Of a stretch of DNA of 64,000 bases, positions 27,721 through 35,944 are shown one piece after another. Source of the stretch: an uncultured Paraprevotella sp. (GTDB lineage: Bacteria > Bacteroidota > Bacteroidia > Bacteroidales > Bacteroidaceae); NCBI GenBank assembly GCA_944321365.1, contig CALULA010000009.1, forward strand, positions 1 to 64,000, written 5' to 3'. The position numbers and the translations under genes were made by a program. The stretch's first letter is position 1; every line of letters starts with the position of its first letter. A model generated the notes under the pieces. That model was not told the origin of the DNA. It did no database searches and saw only the letters and a list, made by a program, of their open reading frames with translations.

Positions 27721-27906
27721 TTACCAGAACTTATTGGCCGCCGGGTTGTACTTCCAACCTGCCTGTGCCATCTTGTCTTCCAACTCAGCACGATCTAAAT
27801 CCATACCGTCGCACAACGCGTCTAACGACGGATAGGCATCGCGCAACTTCATATTGATAAAGCTCAGCATCATCGCCGGATCTCCCGGCATATCTTCGCG
27901 CATCAT
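27721..27906 (-). CDS. DUF4250 domain-containing protein
   Basis: A 61-residue soluble protein matching the DUF4250 family, small proteins of Bacteroidota and Firmicutes with no known function. Typical features are the N-terminal MPGDPAMMLSFINMKLRD, the middle ALCDGMDLDRAELEDKMA and the C-terminal WKYNPAANKFW. The start could be either of two adjacent ATG codons (27906 or 27903). It lies about 76 nt downstream of the 39-residue membrane peptide on the same strand, and probably shares its promoter at 28195-28202. Confidence 0.85.
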   Translation of the reverse strand: MMREDMPGDPAMMLSFINMKLRDAYPSLDALCDGMDLDRAELEDKMAQAGWKYNPAANKFW

Positions 27907-27982
27907 ATCTTTACCTCCCGAACAGTTCTTGTTCCTTTTTTAATGTATACCCATCCAAGTATTCACGCCTTACGGCGGCTTT

Positions 27983-28102
27983 TCACAGACGGCCTTTCCT
28001 CACCGATATAGCCAACGCCCATACGCAAAGGACAACCGTCACAAACGTCAGTGCCAATACTGCCACAGCATGCACGTCCGTCATCATCCATTCTGACATC
28101 AT
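27983..28102 (-). CDS. 39-residue single-span membrane peptide
   Basis: A short frame starting at the ATG at 28102 (MMSEWMMTDVHAV...) and ending at TGA (27983-27985). Residues 10-32 are a plausible membrane helix (AVAVLALTFVTVVLCVWALA) followed by the basic tail RKGRL, giving an N-out/C-in orientation by the positive-inside rule. It lies directly downstream of a strong promoter match with a correct -33 box and upstream of the DUF4250 gene, which supports it as the first gene of that unit. I recognise no family. The main doubt is its shortness. Confidence 0.5.
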   Translation of the reverse strand: MMSEWMMTDVHAVAVLALTFVTVVLCVWALAISVRKGRL

Positions 28103-28194
28103 CTTTTTAACCTTAAACAGAACCAATACCTACCGCCGCAACGGACACTCGTCCAAGCCTCCCTCACGGCCTAAAAGGTTTCTTTATTTCGTGT

Positions 28195-28202
28195 CAAAAG
28201 TA
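28195..28202 (-). promoter_or_regulatory. promoter for the small membrane peptide and DUF4250 genes
   Basis: The minus strand reads TACTTTTG (TAnnTTTG) with a TTG (bases 28223-28225) exactly 20 nt upstream. The leader before the 39-residue frame is about 85 nt. Confidence 0.6.
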
Positions 28203-28251
28203 CAAACTCGACCGCGCTTCCGCAAGCCTGCAAAATGTTTTTTAAAAGAAA

Positions 28252-28289
28252 GCCCCCGACTTCTTGACTTAAATCAAGACGCCGGGGGC
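28252..28289 (-). terminator. terminator of the tsaB-to-rseP run
   Basis: GCCCCCGACTTCTTGA (28252-28267) pairs with TCAAGACGCCGGGGGC (28274-28289) with two mismatches. On the minus strand the stem is followed by TTTCTTTT, placed 29 nt after the rseP stop. Confidence 0.7.
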
Positions 28290-28317
28290 GGTAACATATC
28301 ACCGTTTCTGGTCTGCA

Positions 28318-29724
28318 TCAGAAAATGAACCGCATGATATCATTATAACAAGCCAGCACCATCAAGGCGAGCAGCAGTGTCATGCCCACCATCTGGGCCC
28401 GCTCAAGGAATCTGTCGCTGGGCGGGCGGCGCAGGATAATCTCTCCTATGAGGAACATCACATGCCCGCCGTCCAAAGCCGGAATGGGCAGGATGTTCAT
28501 GAAAGCCAGCATAAGGCTCAGGAATGCCGTGGTATTCCAGAAAGCCAGCCAGTCCCACGTGGCGGGGAAAATGCTTCCGATGGTAATGAAGCTGCCCACG
28601 CTCTTCGCACCGTCGGAGGTGAAGAGGTACTGCAAGTCGCTCACATAGCCTGCCAGCACATCCCATCCATAAGAGATACCTGCGGGAATGCTCGCCCAGA
28701 AGCCGTAATCCACCTGCACCGGCTCATAATAAGCCAGAAGGTTCGCCCGCTTGATCACGCCCAGCATGTAGTCCGGTGTGAGTGTCAGCGTCGCCGTATC
28801 GGCAACCGCCGCTCCCTCCGCCATGTAAGCCACAGTCATGCTGCGAAGTTTCAGGCTGTCCTCATGTGTACAACCAGAAACGGCCAGCTTCTCCATCCGT
28901 GCCTTTACCGCCTCATCGAAGTCATTCCACGTGACCACAGGCTGTCCGTCTATGGCAGTAATACGGCTCCCCGCATACAGCCCGACCGAATCAGCCGGCG
29001 AATCAGGCAGAACGGAATCGACCACCGCCGGCATGAAGGGTATCAGAAAAGGCGGGTTGGACTTGAGCATCTCCAGCATGTTCATGTCGGCAGGCATCGC
29101 CAACGCCACTTCACGCCCGTCGCGCAACACCGTCACTTCATGTGCCTCCGATATGGAACGGTATAGTGTTCCATCCCATTTTTTGATGCTCTCTCCGTCC
29201 ACCGCAACAGGAATGTCACCGTTGCGGAAGCCTATGGCCTGCGCCTGCTCGTTGAACTGGAACCCCATCGACATGTCCTGAATGGGGATATACTTCTCCC
29301 CCCAGGCAAAGAGAATCATCACATAAATGAACAAGGCCAGCAGGAAATTGACCAGCACTCCGCCAATCATGACGAACAAGCGTTGCCATGCAGGCTTGGC
29401 GCGGAACTCCCACGGCTGCACCGGCTTCTTCATCTGTTCGGTGTCCATGCTCTCGTCAATCATACCGGCAATCTTCACATAACCGCCAAAAGGCAGCCAT
29501 CCGATACCATATTCCGTTTCGGCATCCTTACACTTAGGGAACAAACGCGTGAACCATTTGTCCTTCGTACTGAACAAATGGAAATAGGGATCGAAAAACA
29601 AGAAAAATTTCTCCACCTTTATCTTGAACAGCTTGGCGAAGAAAAAATGGCCTCCTTCGTGCAATATGACCAGAATCGACAACGACAGCACCAGCTGGAG
29701 GGCTTTAACCAATGTTGCATCCAT
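28318..29724 (-). CDS. rseP: site-2 protease RseP
   Basis: A 468-residue inner-membrane zinc metalloprotease that cuts membrane-embedded substrates such as anti-sigma factors. The zinc-binding HEGGH motif lies at residues 22-26 in the first helix (ILVILHEGGHFFFAKL), and the second metal motif ALDGGH lies near residue 420. Between them are a periplasmic PDZ-containing region (about 200-290, with PADSVGLYAGSRITAIDG). The large insertion between PDZ and the last helices is common in Bacteroidales. It is the last gene of the run ending at the 28252 terminator and follows dxr by 55 nt. Confidence 0.94.
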   Translation of the reverse strand: MDATLVKALQLVLSLSILVILHEGGHFFFAKLFKIKVEKFFLFFDPYFHLFSTKDKWFTRLFPKCKDAETEYGIGWLPFGGYVKIAGMIDESMDTEQMKKPVQPWEFRAKPAWQRLFVMIGGVLVNFLLALFIYVMILFAWGEKYIPIQDMSMGFQFNEQAQAIGFRNGDIPVAVDGESIKKWDGTLYRSISEAHEVTVLRDGREVALAMPADMNMLEMLKSNPPFLIPFMPAVVDSVLPDSPADSVGLYAGSRITAIDGQPVVTWNDFDEAVKARMEKLAVSGCTHEDSLKLRSMTVAYMAEGAAVADTATLTLTPDYMLGVIKRANLLAYYEPVQVDYGFWASIPAGISYGWDVLAGYVSDLQYLFTSDGAKSVGSFITIGSIFPATWDWLAFWNTTAFLSLMLAFMNILPIPALDGGHVMFLIGEIILRRPPSDRFLERAQMVGMTLLLALMVLACYNDIMRFIF

Positions 29725-29779
29725 TTAATGTTGATTTACGCTTTTACTACTACCTATTATATATATAGAACAATACTTT

Positions 29780-30940
29780 TCATGCTATACAGTTCGTGGC
29801 GATGCGCCGTGCCTCGGCATCAGTCTGCATATAGTCCTCATACGTGGGCGAAGCCACGAACGGGGCTTTCTGCATCACCGTCTCTATCACATCGCTCATC
29901 TGCAGGAACCCGATGCGGTCTTCCAGAAAAGCCCGGTTGGTCACCTCGTTGGCCGCATTGAGTATGCAGGGCATGTTCCCCCCCCTTCGCAACGCCTCAT
30001 AGGCCAGCGACAGGTTACGGAAGCGATGTGTGTCGGGCTGCTCGAACGTCAGTTCCGAAATGCGGAACAGATCCAACCGTTCAAACGAACTTTTCAGACG
30101 CAAAGGATAGGAAAAGGCATACTGAATGGGCAAGCGCATGTCGGGCATTCCCATCTGAGCCTTTACTGCACCGTCGGCAAACTGCACGGCACTGTGTACA
30201 ATAGATTGAGGATGAACCACCACCTGAATCTGCTCCGGCGCGACGCCGAAGAGCCAACGTGCCTCGATAACTTCAAACCCCTTGTTCATCATCGAGGCCG
30301 AATCTATGGTGATTTTCGCTCCCATCGACCAATTCGGGTGCTTCAAGGCCTGCTCTTTCGTCACCATGGCCAGTTGTTCCAGCGTCAATGTCCGGAACGG
30401 ACCGCCCGATGCAGTCAAGATGATTTTCTCTATCGGACTGACCTCTCCTGCAAGACACTGGAATATGGCAGAATGTTCAGAATCTACCGGCAAAATGTCC
30501 GCATGATATTCATCTGCCAACCGGTTAATCAGCTCTCCGGCAACCACCAGCGTTTCCTTATTGGCCAACGCAATGGTCTTCCCGGCACGTATGGCGTTCA
30601 TCGTCGGACGCAGACCGGCATAGCCCACCATCGCAGCCAACACTATGTCTACCGGTTTCTCCTGTACAATCTGACACAAGGCATCTGCTCCGGCATAGAC
30701 TTTTATCGGCAAATCGGCCAAGGCGTCACGCACCTGCACATACTTCTCCTCGTTAGCTATCACCACCGCCTCCGGCAAGAAGCTGCGGGCCTGTTCTACG
30801 AGCAGTTCCACATTGTTATTGGCCGTCAGAACATACGCTTCATATAAGTCCGAATGTTCCGCTATCACCTGCAAAGCCTGTGTGCCAATGGAGCCGGTAG
30901 AACCCAGTATGGCTATTCTTTTCCTCTCTTTCGTATTCAT
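29780..30940 (-). CDS. dxr: 1-deoxy-D-xylulose 5-phosphate reductoisomerase
   Basis: A 386-residue NADPH-dependent enzyme that makes 2-C-methyl-D-erythritol 4-phosphate in the MEP isoprenoid pathway. The NADPH-binding ILGSTGSIGTQAL follows the start, LANKETLVVAG and the catalytic PVDSEHSAIFQCL, TASGGPFR and MGAKITIDSASMMNKG loops are all present. The start is set at the ATG at 30940 because the longer frame would begin with TTG at 30961 and adds no conserved residues. The gene follows rimM, and the same pathway's ispF lies at 42.5 kb. Confidence 0.95.
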   Translation of the reverse strand: MNTKERKRIAILGSTGSIGTQALQVIAEHSDLYEAYVLTANNNVELLVEQARSFLPEAVVIANEEKYVQVRDALADLPIKVYAGADALCQIVQEKPVDIVLAAMVGYAGLRPTMNAIRAGKTIALANKETLVVAGELINRLADEYHADILPVDSEHSAIFQCLAGEVSPIEKIILTASGGPFRTLTLEQLAMVTKEQALKHPNWSMGAKITIDSASMMNKGFEVIEARWLFGVAPEQIQVVVHPQSIVHSAVQFADGAVKAQMGMPDMRLPIQYAFSYPLRLKSSFERLDLFRISELTFEQPDTHRFRNLSLAYEALRRGGNMPCILNAANEVTNRAFLEDRIGFLQMSDVIETVMQKAPFVASPTYEDYMQTDAEARRIATNCIA

Positions 30941-30966
30941 CAAGTCGCTTCCTTTCTCCAAATCCG

Positions 30967-31500
30967 TCAGTCCTGTTCGTCTAAGGCCAGAAGTCCCTCC
31001 GGCACAGTCATGAAAATCTTACGTTGTTTATGGTCGATGTCGTCTATCAGCTCTTCGACGGCGGGCAACAACACCATCTCACCCTGCGGTCGTTCCACTT
31101 CAAAAAGAACATTCATCGTGGCGTCGTTCACCGCCCTTACCGTACCAATCCGCCCTGAGTTTACGTCCACCACATCAAATCCCGTAAAATAAGCCCAGGA
31201 ATTAATCCCGTCTTTTGTTTCACATGCCAAGGCCTTAGGAAAGAATACATCCACGCCTGCCATCCGCCGGGCCTGCTCCTCATTATCAACATCCTCCAAC
31301 TTCATCAGCACGACATCGTCGCCACTGAAGCGATATTCTTCTATAAAAAACGGCACAAGGATGCCATCCATACGGCATAACAGATAGTCGGCTTCCACAC
31401 GGTCGAACACATCATCGGTGAAAACCATACACAATTCTCCCGACACTCCGTGAGGCTTTGTCAGCCTGCCTATCTTATAAACCTCGTCCTCGCGTATCAT
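30967..31500 (-). CDS. rimM: ribosome maturation factor RimM
   Basis: A 177-residue cytoplasmic factor that helps 30S subunits mature by acting at the 3' domain of 16S rRNA with protein S19. The N-terminal RimM domain (about 1-85) shows YKIGRLTKPHGVSGEL, and the C-terminal PRC-barrel domain (about 95-170) contains VVDVNSGRIGTVRAV and ends in the PEGLLAL motif. Gap to murA is only 5 nt, so the two are coexpressed. Confidence 0.94.
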   Translation of the reverse strand: MIREDEVYKIGRLTKPHGVSGELCMVFTDDVFDRVEADYLLCRMDGILVPFFIEEYRFSGDDVVLMKLEDVDNEEQARRMAGVDVFFPKALACETKDGINSWAYFTGFDVVDVNSGRIGTVRAVNDATMNVLFEVERPQGEMVLLPAVEELIDDIDHKQRKIFMTVPEGLLALDEQD

Positions 31501-31505
31501 CCTAC

Positions 31506-32816
31506 TTAATCCTCCACTCGTTTGATACAGGCCCCCAATGCATTCAGACGGCGTTCTATATCTTCATAACCTCGGTCAATCTGTTCTATGTTGCTGATAC
31601 GGCTCGTCCCGTCCGCACTCAAAGCGGCTATCAGCAAAGCGATTCCGGCACGAATATCCGGTGACGTCATGCGCCCGCCGCGCAAACGGATCTGATGATC
31701 ATGTCCCACAACAACGGCACGATGCGGATCACAAAGAATAATCTGCGCCCCCATGTCAATCAGTTTGTCCACGAAAAACAAACGGCTTTCAAACATTTTC
31801 TGATGAATCAGCACCGACCCCTTGGCCTGCGTAGCCACCACAAGAAGCACACTCAACAGGTCCGGTGTCAGGCCGGGCCACGGAGCATCACTCAACGTCA
31901 TGAACGAACCGTCCAGAAACGACTCAATCTCATAATGCTCGTGACGGGGTACCAACAGGTCCTCCCCACTCCGAATCACCTGAATGCCCAGACGGCTGAA
32001 AGTGTAAGGGATGATGCCTAACTGTTCATAACAGACATTCTTAATGCGGATGCCGTCACCCACCATAGCCGCCATGCCGATGAAACTGCCCACTTCTATC
32101 ATATCAGGCAAAACGGCATGCGACGCTCCGTGAAGCGAACTGACGCCCACTATCGTCAACAGATTAGAAGCAATACCGCTGATATTAGCTCCCATACGGT
32201 TCAGCAAGTGGCACAGCTGCTGAATATAAGGCTCACATGCCGCATTATAGATAGTCGTTGTCCCCATAGCCAGCACTGCGGCCATGATGATGTTGGCCGT
32301 GCCTGTCACTGAAGCTTCGTCAAGCAACATGTATGTTCCGCACAACCGGTCGGAATGGATGGTGTAAACCTCACGTTCCGCGTCGTAATCGAACTTCGCT
32401 CCCAGCTTCTGTATGCCTAAAAAATGTGTATCCAACCGGCGGCGTCCGATTTTATCGCCACCCGGCTTGGCCACGACAGCGCAACCGAAACGGGCCACCA
32501 TCGGACCGATAAGCATCACACTGCCCCGCAGCTTCGTGCAGCGTGACAGGAATTCATCGCTCTGCACATAATCCAGATTTACATCATCTGCCTGAAAAGT
32601 ATAGTCACCGGGGGCATTTCGGGTAACTTTCACCCCCAGATCTTCCAACAGACGTATCTGATGATTCACGTCTGATATGTCCGGAACATTCTTGATGCGC
32701 ACGGGTTCAGGCGTCAGCAATGTAGCGCAAATCACTTCCAAAGCTTCGTTTTTCGCCCCCTGCGGAACGATTTCTCCTGTCAGGCAATGACCTCCTTCTA
32801 TAATAAATGAAGACAT
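31506..32816 (-). CDS. murA: UDP-N-acetylglucosamine 1-carboxyvinyltransferase, Asp-type active site
   Basis: A 436-residue cytoplasmic enzyme for the first committed step of peptidoglycan synthesis, transferring enolpyruvate from PEP to UDP-GlcNAc. Substrate-binding Lys22 and Asn23 (GAKNEALE) and the loop segment are clear. In the loop the usual catalytic Cys of PGGC(T/A)IG is Asp121 in KPGGDKIGRRRLDTH. Asp-type MurA enzymes stay active but are not alkylated by fosfomycin, as known in Mycobacterium and Chlamydia. Insensitivity here is inferred. It sits between DUF4290 and rimM. Confidence 0.94.
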   Translation of the reverse strand: MSSFIIEGGHCLTGEIVPQGAKNEALEVICATLLTPEPVRIKNVPDISDVNHQIRLLEDLGVKVTRNAPGDYTFQADDVNLDYVQSDEFLSRCTKLRGSVMLIGPMVARFGCAVVAKPGGDKIGRRRLDTHFLGIQKLGAKFDYDAEREVYTIHSDRLCGTYMLLDEASVTGTANIIMAAVLAMGTTTIYNAACEPYIQQLCHLLNRMGANISGIASNLLTIVGVSSLHGASHAVLPDMIEVGSFIGMAAMVGDGIRIKNVCYEQLGIIPYTFSRLGIQVIRSGEDLLVPRHEHYEIESFLDGSFMTLSDAPWPGLTPDLLSVLLVVATQAKGSVLIHQKMFESRLFFVDKLIDMGAQIILCDPHRAVVVGHDHQIRLRGGRMTSPDIRAGIALLIAALSADGTSRISNIEQIDRGYEDIERRLNALGACIKRVED

Positions 32817-32852
32817 AAACAGAATAAAGGAAACAGATTCAGCACTTTCTTT

Positions 32853-33473
32853 CTAACTCTTTCGTTTGTTTTTCCGCCCTGCCATGCGGCCGGCCGTTTG
32901 CACACGCCCCGGCTGGACAGTCCGCCCCTGCATTTCCACAACCGTCTGAAAACGCTCACGGTCCAAGTGCACGGCACCATGCGTATAGGTTTTCAAATCG
33001 AATTCTATCTTATCATCGTTCATGGCATCTTTATTCCAATTACCCAAACTGCGCCGCATCTGGCCCGCCACAAGCAGCGTCAGCTCATCACGCATCGGCC
33101 CTTCCGGCATCTCAGGCAATTTCTTCATAAGAGTTTCCAAAAGATAGCCATAATGGCGGTAGTGGATTTTCTTCATCGGATAACCCAACGGTGCAGGCCT
33201 GCTTCCACTTTCTTTCTTTGGTTTTATCTCATACGGATAGTCTATATCCAACTTATAATCGGCCATAACGGCCAGATGGTCCCACAACTTATGCTTGAAG
33301 TCGGGCACATCACGCAAATGTGGAAACATGTTTCCCATGATGGATACTATCGTATGGGCGCAACGCTGCCGCTCGACCCTGTCGGTCAAAGTCAGCGCAT
33401 AGTCTACCATATCCTGAATGCCCCGGCCATACTCCGGCATGGGCAGTTTCTTTCGCTGGGTATTGTAAATCAT
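32853..33473 (-). CDS. DUF4290 domain-containing protein
   Basis: A 206-residue protein of the Bacteroidota-specific DUF4290 family. Recognisable parts are the N-terminal MIYNTQRKKLPMPEYGRGIQ, followed by the VDYALTLTDRVERQRCAH segment, and the central FKHKLWDHLAVMADYKLDIDYPYE run. The C-terminal third is basic and low in complexity (ending AGRKNKRKS), suggesting nucleic-acid or ribosome contact by inference only. It lies between tsaB (3 nt gap) and murA (36 nt gap); this neighbourhood is conserved in the phylum from general knowledge. Confidence 0.9.
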   Translation of the reverse strand: MIYNTQRKKLPMPEYGRGIQDMVDYALTLTDRVERQRCAHTIVSIMGNMFPHLRDVPDFKHKLWDHLAVMADYKLDIDYPYEIKPKKESGSRPAPLGYPMKKIHYRHYGYLLETLMKKLPEMPEGPMRDELTLLVAGQMRRSLGNWNKDAMNDDKIEFDLKTYTHGAVHLDRERFQTVVEMQGRTVQPGRVQTAGRMAGRKNKRKS

Positions 33474-33476
33474 CTG

Positions 33477-34169
33477 TTATAATAGTTTTTTCGGCTTAGA
33501 CGCCACGAATTCTTTCAAATAAAAGGGCTCAAAATAGGCTACATCCTCAAAACGTCCGAGCGCAAAGGCTTTTTCTGCCAGCGGTCCCATGTGCTTAGCC
33601 AAAGGAACTACGTCCGACAAGAAATGAGCATGAGGATGCACAATCTTCGTACGGCACTTTTCCGCTCCGTCCCCGAAGAAAAATACCGGACGGCGGTCCA
33701 GATATTCACCGTATGTATCCTCGTCTACGATATCGGCACCCACAGGGCGCACTGCATGCAAAGCACGGTCATAAAGAGCCGCATACACCTCCATCCTACG
33801 GGCATCTATCATCGGACACAGCAAAGCATCCTCAGGAAGCTCTTCGTTGTAAAGCAATATCGGCACGCATAACAGCTCAAGCGTGGGCACCGCTATCAGC
33901 TTCAGTTCGCGGGCATAACAGATACCCTTCGCCATAGACACCCCTATACGCAAACCCGTATAGGAGCCAGGTCCACAGCTCACAGCCACAGCATCAAACG
34001 GAATGCCATGGTTATCGACATAAGAAAGAGCCTCATCTACGAACACCCCCAGCTGCACGGCATGCGACGGACCTGTGCGGTCCTCTTTCTCAAACAGGAG
34101 GGCACCGTCTTCCGTCACCGCCACTGAACACACCTTCGTGCTTGTCTCAATATGCAGAATACAAGACAT
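33477..34169 (-). CDS. tsaB: tRNA threonylcarbamoyladenosine biosynthesis protein TsaB
   Basis: A 230-residue partner of TsaD and TsaE in making t6A37 on ANN-decoding tRNAs. It has the ASKHA-type N terminus ILHIETSTKVCSVAV, the VSCGPGSYTGLRIGVSMAKG segment (about 63-82) and the typical PTLELLC motif. It lacks a metal site, as expected for TsaB. It is the first gene of the run tsaB-DUF4290-murA-rimM-dxr-rseP and is divergent from yicC. Confidence 0.93.
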   Translation of the reverse strand: MSCILHIETSTKVCSVAVTEDGALLFEKEDRTGPSHAVQLGVFVDEALSYVDNHGIPFDAVAVSCGPGSYTGLRIGVSMAKGICYARELKLIAVPTLELLCVPILLYNEELPEDALLCPMIDARRMEVYAALYDRALHAVRPVGADIVDEDTYGEYLDRRPVFFFGDGAEKCRTKIVHPHAHFLSDVVPLAKHMGPLAEKAFALGRFEDVAYFEPFYLKEFVASKPKKLL

Positions 34170-34196
34170 AAACTATTTTTTCCTTGAATAACTCCG

Positions 34197-34204
34197 CAAA
34201 AATA
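34197..34204 (-). promoter_or_regulatory. promoter -7 element for the tsaB-to-rseP run
   Basis: The minus strand reads TATTTTTG (TAnnTTTG), 27 nt before the tsaB ATG at 34169. It is paired back to back with the yicC promoter. Confidence 0.5.
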
Positions 34205-34226
34205 CAATTTTATCCTTTTATTTTTC

Positions 34227-34234
34227 TACTTTTG
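34227..34234 (+). promoter_or_regulatory. promoter -7 element for the yicC-gmk-nadD run
   Basis: TACTTTTG matches TAnnTTTG, 19 nt before the yicC ATG at 34254, giving a very short leader. Confidence 0.5.
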
Positions 34235-34253
34235 CACAAAATAATTATTAAAC

Positions 34254-35129
34254 ATGATTCAATCAATGACTGGCTACGGCAAAGCGACAGCCGTATACAA
34301 TGGGAAAAAAATCAACGTAGAAATAAAATCTCTCAACAGTAAAGCGTTGGATCTCTCCACCCGCATTGCCCCGCTTTACCGGGAAAAGGAAATGGAAATC
34401 CGCGCACTGATCAGCAAGACGTTGGAAAGAGGCAAGGTGGATTTCGCCATCTGGACGGAAAAAGATGAGGAACAAAGCGCGACTCCTATAAACGCAGTGC
34501 TCTTGGACAACTACTGTCAGCAAATCAAAACCATCAGTGCGGAGCGTCAGATTCCCCTGCCCAATGATTGGTTCGCCACACTGCTGAGACTCCCGGACGT
34601 CATGACCCGCACCGACGTGGAAGAACTGAATGAAGAGGAGTGGGATGCCGTGCAGAAAGCCATCAACGAGGCCATAGAGAAACTCACGGACTTCCGTAAG
34701 CAGGAAGGCGCGGCCCTGCAAAAGAAATTCACAGAGAAGATCAACAATATCGGGCAACTTCTCAAAAGCATAGAGCCGTATGAGAAGAGCCGCACCGAAC
34801 GCATCCGGCAACGCCTTGTGGAAGCGTTGGAATCCATTCCCAATGTGGAGTATGACAAGAACCGCCTGGAACAGGAAATGATCTACTACATCGAGAAGCT
34901 GGACATCAACGAAGAGAAACAGCGCTTGGCCAACCATCTGGCTTATTTCATGGAAACCATGGAGAACGGACACGGGCAAGGCAAAAAGCTGGGCTTCATC
35001 GCCCAGGAGATGGGACGTGAAATCAACACGACCGGGAGCAAGAGCAATCTGGCAGAGATGCAGAACATCGTGGTGAAGATGAAAGACGAACTGGAACAGA
35101 TCAAAGAGCAAGTGCTCAACGTAATGTAA
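34254..35129 (+). CDS. yicC: YicC-family endoribonuclease
   Basis: A 291-residue cytoplasmic protein of the YicC/YloC family, members of which are endoribonucleases acting on RNA such as small RNA RyhB in E. coli. The N-terminal MIQSMTGYGKA signature, IEIKSLNSKALDLSTRIAP-like stretch (VEIKSLNSKALDL), and the C-terminal DUF1732 region ending KMKDELEQIKEQVLNVM are all intact. It is the first gene of a run with gmk (3 nt apart), the small membrane protein and nadD. Confidence 0.93.
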   Translation: MIQSMTGYGKATAVYNGKKINVEIKSLNSKALDLSTRIAPLYREKEMEIRALISKTLERGKVDFAIWTEKDEEQSATPINAVLLDNYCQQIKTISAERQIPLPNDWFATLLRLPDVMTRTDVEELNEEEWDAVQKAINEAIEKLTDFRKQEGAALQKKFTEKINNIGQLLKSIEPYEKSRTERIRQRLVEALESIPNVEYDKNRLEQEMIYYIEKLDINEEKQRLANHLAYFMETMENGHGQGKKLGFIAQEMGREINTTGSKSNLAEMQNIVVKMKDELEQIKEQVLNVM

Positions 35130-35132
35130 AAA

Positions 35133-35711
35133 ATGGAACCTGTCATGCCCGGAAAACTCATCATCTTTTCCGCTCCCAGCGGAAGCGGGAAAAGCACCAT
35201 CATCAACTATCTGATGGGGCAAGGACTTCATCTGGCCTTCAGCATCAGTGCCACCAGTCGCCCGCCACGCGGAACGGAACGGGATGGCGTGGAATATTTT
35301 TTCCTGTCGCCCGAAGAATTTCGCAGACGCATCGCCGCAGGAGAATTCCTGGAATATGAGGAAGTCTACAAAGACCGCTTCTACGGAACGCTGAAAGCAC
35401 AGGTGGAACGCCAGCTCAGCCAAGGACAGAATGTAGTGTTCGACGTGGACGTGAACGGCGGCTGCCGCATCAAGGAGTTTTATGGCGACCGCGCACTGAG
35501 CATGTTCATCCAGCCCCCCTCCGTGGAGGAACTGCGCCGCCGGCTGGAAGGGCGCGGCACAGACTCTCCGGAAGTCATCAACGACCGCATCGCACGGGCC
35601 GAATATGAACTAAGCCTCGCCCCACGGTTCGATACAATTGTCGTAAACGACGATTTGGAAAAAGCCGAAGCTGAGGCCTTGAATAAAATCAAGACATTTC
35701 TTAACCGATAA
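35133..35711 (+). CDS. gmk: guanylate kinase
   Basis: A 192-residue cytoplasmic enzyme phosphorylating GMP to GDP with ATP. The P-loop SAPSGSGKST (about 12-21), the GMP-binding TSRPPRGTERDGVEYFF segment and the lid/catalytic RLEGRGTDSPEVINDRIARA stretch are present, at the normal length. Gap to yicC is 3 nt; the small membrane protein follows 11 nt later. Confidence 0.96.
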   Translation: MEPVMPGKLIIFSAPSGSGKSTIINYLMGQGLHLAFSISATSRPPRGTERDGVEYFFLSPEEFRRRIAAGEFLEYEEVYKDRFYGTLKAQVERQLSQGQNVVFDVDVNGGCRIKEFYGDRALSMFIQPPSVEELRRRLEGRGTDSPEVINDRIARAEYELSLAPRFDTIVVNDDLEKAEAEALNKIKTFLNR

Positions 35712-35722
35712 AAACTGAGTCC

Positions 35723-35944
35723 ATGAACGACAAGACCATCAACCGGAATCTTTACACCAGCATCGCTCTCTGCGTGCTGTGCCTGCTGTTGTTCATCGCG
35801 GCATTGCTGTTCCAATGGGTGGAAATAGCCATAGCCATGGCACTGCTTTCGCTCGTACAGGCTTATCTGATTTGCGTATGGATTCACCGGAAACGCAGTG
35901 CACACCGTCACAAACGCCCCACGTATCCGCAAGGCAGACCATGA
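35723..35944 (+). CDS. small two-span membrane protein between gmk and nadD
   Basis: A 73-residue protein with two hydrophobic segments (about 11-31, YTSIALCVLCLLLFIAALLF, and about 34-53, VEIAIAMALLSLVQAYLICV) and a basic tail RKRSAHRHKR, so the tail should lie inside. I recognise no family. It follows gmk by 11 nt and its TGA overlaps the nadD ATG (ATGA), indicating translational coupling. Being locked into this operon argues that it is a real gene. Confidence 0.7.
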   Translation: MNDKTINRNLYTSIALCVLCLLLFIAALLFQWVEIAIAMALLSLVQAYLICVWIHRKRSAHRHKRPTYPQGRP

